A stretch of DNA of 64,000 nt from Mycolicibacterium rhodesiae NBB3 (GTDB taxonomy: Bacteria; Actinomycetota; Actinomycetes; Mycobacteriales; Mycobacteriaceae), in contig NC_016604.1 in NCBI RefSeq assembly GCF_000230895.2, positions 2,046,001 to 2,110,000 on the forward strand, in the 5' to 3' direction. The notes beneath the pieces were generated by a model. That model saw nothing but the letters and a program-made list of their open reading frames with translations, searched no databases and had not been told where the DNA came from. A program made the position numbers and the translations under genes. Shown one piece after another: positions 61,149 through 64,000 of the stretch (position 1 is its first letter; every line of letters starts with the position of its first letter).

Positions 61149-62400
61149 GTCGCGCCAGTACCCGTTGCAGTGCCAGGAAGGCCGTGTAGTTGGCAACCAC
61201 TTCGACGTGGCCCGGCGGGCAGGACGTGATCGCCTCAACAGCGTTGTGCACCAACGTGTGTTCGACGCCGGCGTAGCCCAACCGCACCGCGAGATCGGTC
61301 CCGCGCTCGCCGGCGGCCACCACCGGATGGTTGACGAAGTGCTCGAAGTTGACATCCCACAGCCACGACAGGTCCTCCCCGTCGGGAACCTGCCCGTTGA
61401 CCGAGATCACCACCGAGCCGGCATCGGTGTCGACCATCGACAGCGCCTCCTGCCAGCCGGCCGGATTCTTGGCCAGCAGCATGCGCACCGTGTGCCGCCC
61501 CAGTTGTACGGTGCTGTACCGGCCTGCGACCTCGTCGACGCCGGAAACTGCCGCTACCGCGGCCGCCGGGTCGGCGCCGAGCGTGACCGCCGCGGCGACA
61601 GCCTGAGTGGCGTTGCCGCGGTTGACATTTCCTGGCAGTGCCAGCTGCATCGGCAGAGACAACCCGTCCGGACCGTAGATGTGCGTCTCGTCGTACCACC
61701 ATTGCGGCGACGGGCGTTTGAAGGCCGGAGGGCCTTCGGGCCCGACATCGGATCCTGTGCCTGTCGAATACCAGTGGGCGCCGTCGCGCACGATGATCTC
61801 GCCCGAGCGTGGACAGCTCACCGAATCGTTCGCCCACCCGCCGCCCGCGGCCACCCAGACCACGTTCGGGCTGTCGTATGCCGCCGACGTCATCAACACG
61901 TCGTCGCAATTGGCGATGACCACCGTCGACGGATGACGCGCGAGCCCGCTACGAAGGGTGCGCTCGATGTGATTGATCTCACCGACCCGATCGAGCTGAT
62001 CGCGCGACAGATTTAGCAACACGATCACCGCGGGATCCAGCGCATCGGCCACATGCGGGACGTGCATCTCGTCGACTTCGAGCGCCGCCAGGGTCGCCTC
62101 GCGGGTTCCTGCGAGCGCCGCGACCAATCCGGCGTCCATGTTGGCGCCCTCGGCGTTGGTCGCGACGGGACCGAGCGTGCCAAGGGCCGCCGCGGTCATC
62201 CTGGTGGTGGTCGACTTGCCGTTCGTGCCGGTCACGATGGCCGTGCGACGACCATCGCCGAGCTGACCGAGGATCGACTTGTCGAGCGTCATCGCGACCA
62301 GGCCGCCGATCATCGCACCGGCACCGCGGCCGGTGATCCGCGACGCCCAACGCGCGCCGGCACCGGCGGCGAGCGCCGCACGTCCGCGAATGGTGACCAT
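61141..62400 (-). CDS. murT: Lipid II isoglutaminyl synthase, Mur-ligase-like subunit
   Basis: 419 aa. Mur-ligase fold: P-loop TGTNGKSTTTR (57-67), LEVDEMHVPHVADALDP, LNLSRDQLDRVGEI and the C-terminal ligand domain DTDAGSVVISVNGQVPDGEDLSWLWDV (DUF1727). ATP-dependent amidation of lipid II together with GatD. The usual zinc ribbon (four Cys) in the central domain seems eroded: only one cysteine is seen in SVSCPRSGEIIVRDGAHWYSTG. Forms the conserved murT-gatD pair. Confidence 0.93.
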   Translation of the reverse strand: MVTIRGRAALAAGAGARWASRITGRGAGAMIGGLVAMTLDKSILGQLGDGRRTAIVTGTNGKSTTTRMTAAALGTLGPVATNAEGANMDAGLVAALAGTREATLAALEVDEMHVPHVADALDPAVIVLLNLSRDQLDRVGEINHIERTLRSGLARHPSTVVIANCDDVLMTSAAYDSPNVVWVAAGGGWANDSVSCPRSGEIIVRDGAHWYSTGTGSDVGPEGPPAFKRPSPQWWYDETHIYGPDGLSLPMQLALPGNVNRGNATQAVAAAVTLGADPAAAVAAVSGVDEVAGRYSTVQLGRHTVRMLLAKNPAGWQEALSMVDTDAGSVVISVNGQVPDGEDLSWLWDVNFEHFVNHPVVAAGERGTDLAVRLGYAGVEHTLVHNAVEAITSCPPGHVEVVANYTAFLALQRVLARHG

Positions 62401-62459
62401 CCACGGCAGTCTAGGAGCCCAGAAGCAGGTAGGCCGACACGCTGTCGAGTGATCCGTCG

Positions 62460-63479
62460 ATGTCAGCCGTCCGTGCCATCCTCGAATTTGTGAGCCAATG
62501 CTGGGGTCGCCCTGCGACCGAAGACGGCGCGGGCTGGGCTGTGGTCGACGTGGAGACGTCGGGCTTCCACCCAGGACATGCCCGGGTCATCAGCATCGCG
62601 GCGCTGGCTCTGGGTGACGACGGCAACGTCGAGCAGAGCCTCTACTCACTGCTGAATCCGGGAGTCGATCCCGGACCGACCCACGTCCACGGGCTGACCG
62701 CCGAAATGCTCGAGGGTCAACCGTGCTTCGGTGACATCGTCGGCGATCTGATCGATCTGCTCCGCGGTCGCACCCTGGTGGCCCACAACGTGGGTTTCGA
62801 TTACTCGTTCCTGACCGCGGAAGCCGAGATGGTCGCCGCGGAACTGCCCATCGACACCGCCATGTGCACCGTCGAACTGACCCGTCGGCTCGAGTTGGGC
62901 ACCGAGAACTTGCGGCTGGAAACCCTTGCGGCGCACTGGGGTATCACGCAACTGAAGCCGCACGACGCCCTCGACGATGCGATGGTGCTCGCACAGATCC
63001 TCAAGCCGGTGCTGGTCCGCGCACGCGAGCGCAGGGTGTGGCTGCCGGTGCGCCCGCTGTCGCGGCGCGAATGGCCGAACGGGCAGGTGACGCATGAGGA
63101 ACTGCGACCGCTGAAGATGCTGGCGGCGCGGCTGCCCTGTCCGTTCGTCAACCCCGGCCGGTTTGTCGGCGGGCGCCCCCTGGTTCAGGGCATGCGCGTC
63201 GCGGTGGCGGCCGAGGTCGAGCGCACCCACGAGGAACTCGTCGAGCGGATCGTGCACGCAGGATTGGCTTACGCGGACGCTGTCGACACCGAAACCTCGC
63301 TGATCATCTGCAATGAGGCCCGACCCGAGCAGGGTAGGGGCTATCAGGCGCGCGAACTGGGAGTTCCGTCTGTGACCGACGCCGATTTCATGCGTGCTCT
63401 CGACACCGTGGTCGGCGGCAGCACCATCGAGGACTTCACCGACAACACCGTTGCCGGCGAGCAGTTCGCGCTGTTCTGA
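62460..63479 (+). CDS. DnaQ-like 3'-5' exonuclease with C-terminal BRCT-like domain
   Basis: 339 aa. DEDDh exonuclease domain: Asp30 and Glu32 in VVDVETSGFHPG, Asp114 in VAHNVGFDYSFL, His168 and Asp172/173 in KPHDALDDAMVL. The last ~95 residues (FVGGRPLVQGMRVAVAAEVERTHEELVERIVHAGLAYADAV...SLIICNE) follow the BRCT pattern of sensing nicked DNA. Corresponds to Rv3711c, annotated dnaQ, but in mycobacteria proofreading is done by the DnaE1 PHP domain, so this is an accessory exonuclease. Confidence 0.92.
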   Translation: MSAVRAILEFVSQCWGRPATEDGAGWAVVDVETSGFHPGHARVISIAALALGDDGNVEQSLYSLLNPGVDPGPTHVHGLTAEMLEGQPCFGDIVGDLIDLLRGRTLVAHNVGFDYSFLTAEAEMVAAELPIDTAMCTVELTRRLELGTENLRLETLAAHWGITQLKPHDALDDAMVLAQILKPVLVRARERRVWLPVRPLSRREWPNGQVTHEELRPLKMLAARLPCPFVNPGRFVGGRPLVQGMRVAVAAEVERTHEELVERIVHAGLAYADAVDTETSLIICNEARPEQGRGYQARELGVPSVTDADFMRALDTVVGGSTIEDFTDNTVAGEQFALF

Positions 63480-63509
63480 GACCCTCGTCGCTGCCGAAGG
63501 CCAGCGGGC

Positions 63510-64000
<491 letters not shown>

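Overview
The window looks like chromosomal DNA of a rapid- or intermediate-growing mycobacterium (Mycolicibacterium-type). Seen directly: high GC, an MmpS/MmpL pair, LpqH-type lipoproteins, a cutinase, mycolic-acid-type methyltransferases, a 13E12-repeat HNH gene with a consensus LexA box, and the conserved order leuA - dnaQ-like - gatD/murT - recR/ybaB - Ami1-like amidase - FAD oxidase/CFA synthase - dnaX - aspC - SRP RNA - tRNA-Ser that is known around Rv3710-Rv3723 of M. tuberculosis. Species cannot be set from the window alone.

Layout. 1-5.8 kb: end of a sensor kinase, a CheY-like regulator, an RsbW-like kinase, small secreted proteins, two LpqH-like lipoproteins, tgt and a flavin amine oxidase. 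5.83-7.35 kb: a complete IS30-family element with visible terminal inverted repeats. 7.35-16.1 kb: polar amino acid ABC transporter, CoA transferase/hydrolase, GluQ-type synthetase, MFS transporter, FAD monooxygenase and LigC-type DNA ligase. 16.2-20.1 kb: mmpS-mmpL-tetR with a palindromic operator candidate. 20.1-25.9 kb: a four-gene minus-strand operon (FGGY kinase, GlpD-like oxidoreductase, threonine-aldolase-like enzyme, GH3 glycosidase).

26.15-35.41 kb is the most unusual part: a foreign element of about 9.26 kb inserted inside a second LigC-type ligase gene, exactly after the codons for KWDGF of the catalytic nucleotidyltransferase motif. The two halves of the ligase (26019-26153 and 35413-36378) rejoin in frame when the element is removed. 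All element genes run on the minus strand. At the right end sits a tightly coupled operon of two tyrosine recombinases (399 and 837 aa, as in Tn554-type transposons) and an intact LigC-like DNA ligase. It is followed by a CmtR-like ArsR repressor with a P1B metal ATPase, and by a Met/His-rich metal-protein operon preceded by a RicR/CsoR-like copper operator. The interrupted ligase is followed by a primase-polymerase (PrimPolC-like) gene.

37.5-50.4 kb: cyclopropane/mycolate methyltransferase, cutinase, 13E12 HNH protein, membrane Ser/Thr kinase, a large Pro/Thr-rich surface protein, serine hydrolase, DapB-like reductase, TetR regulator, PepA-like serine protease and a membrane protein. 50.4-64 kb: tRNA-Ser(GGA), SRP RNA, aspC, dnaX, the FAD oxidase/CFA synthase pair, SRPBCC protein, amidase, ybaB-recR, a DUF559-type nuclease, gatD-murT (peptidoglycan amidation), a DnaQ-like exonuclease and the 3' end of leuA, which runs off the window.
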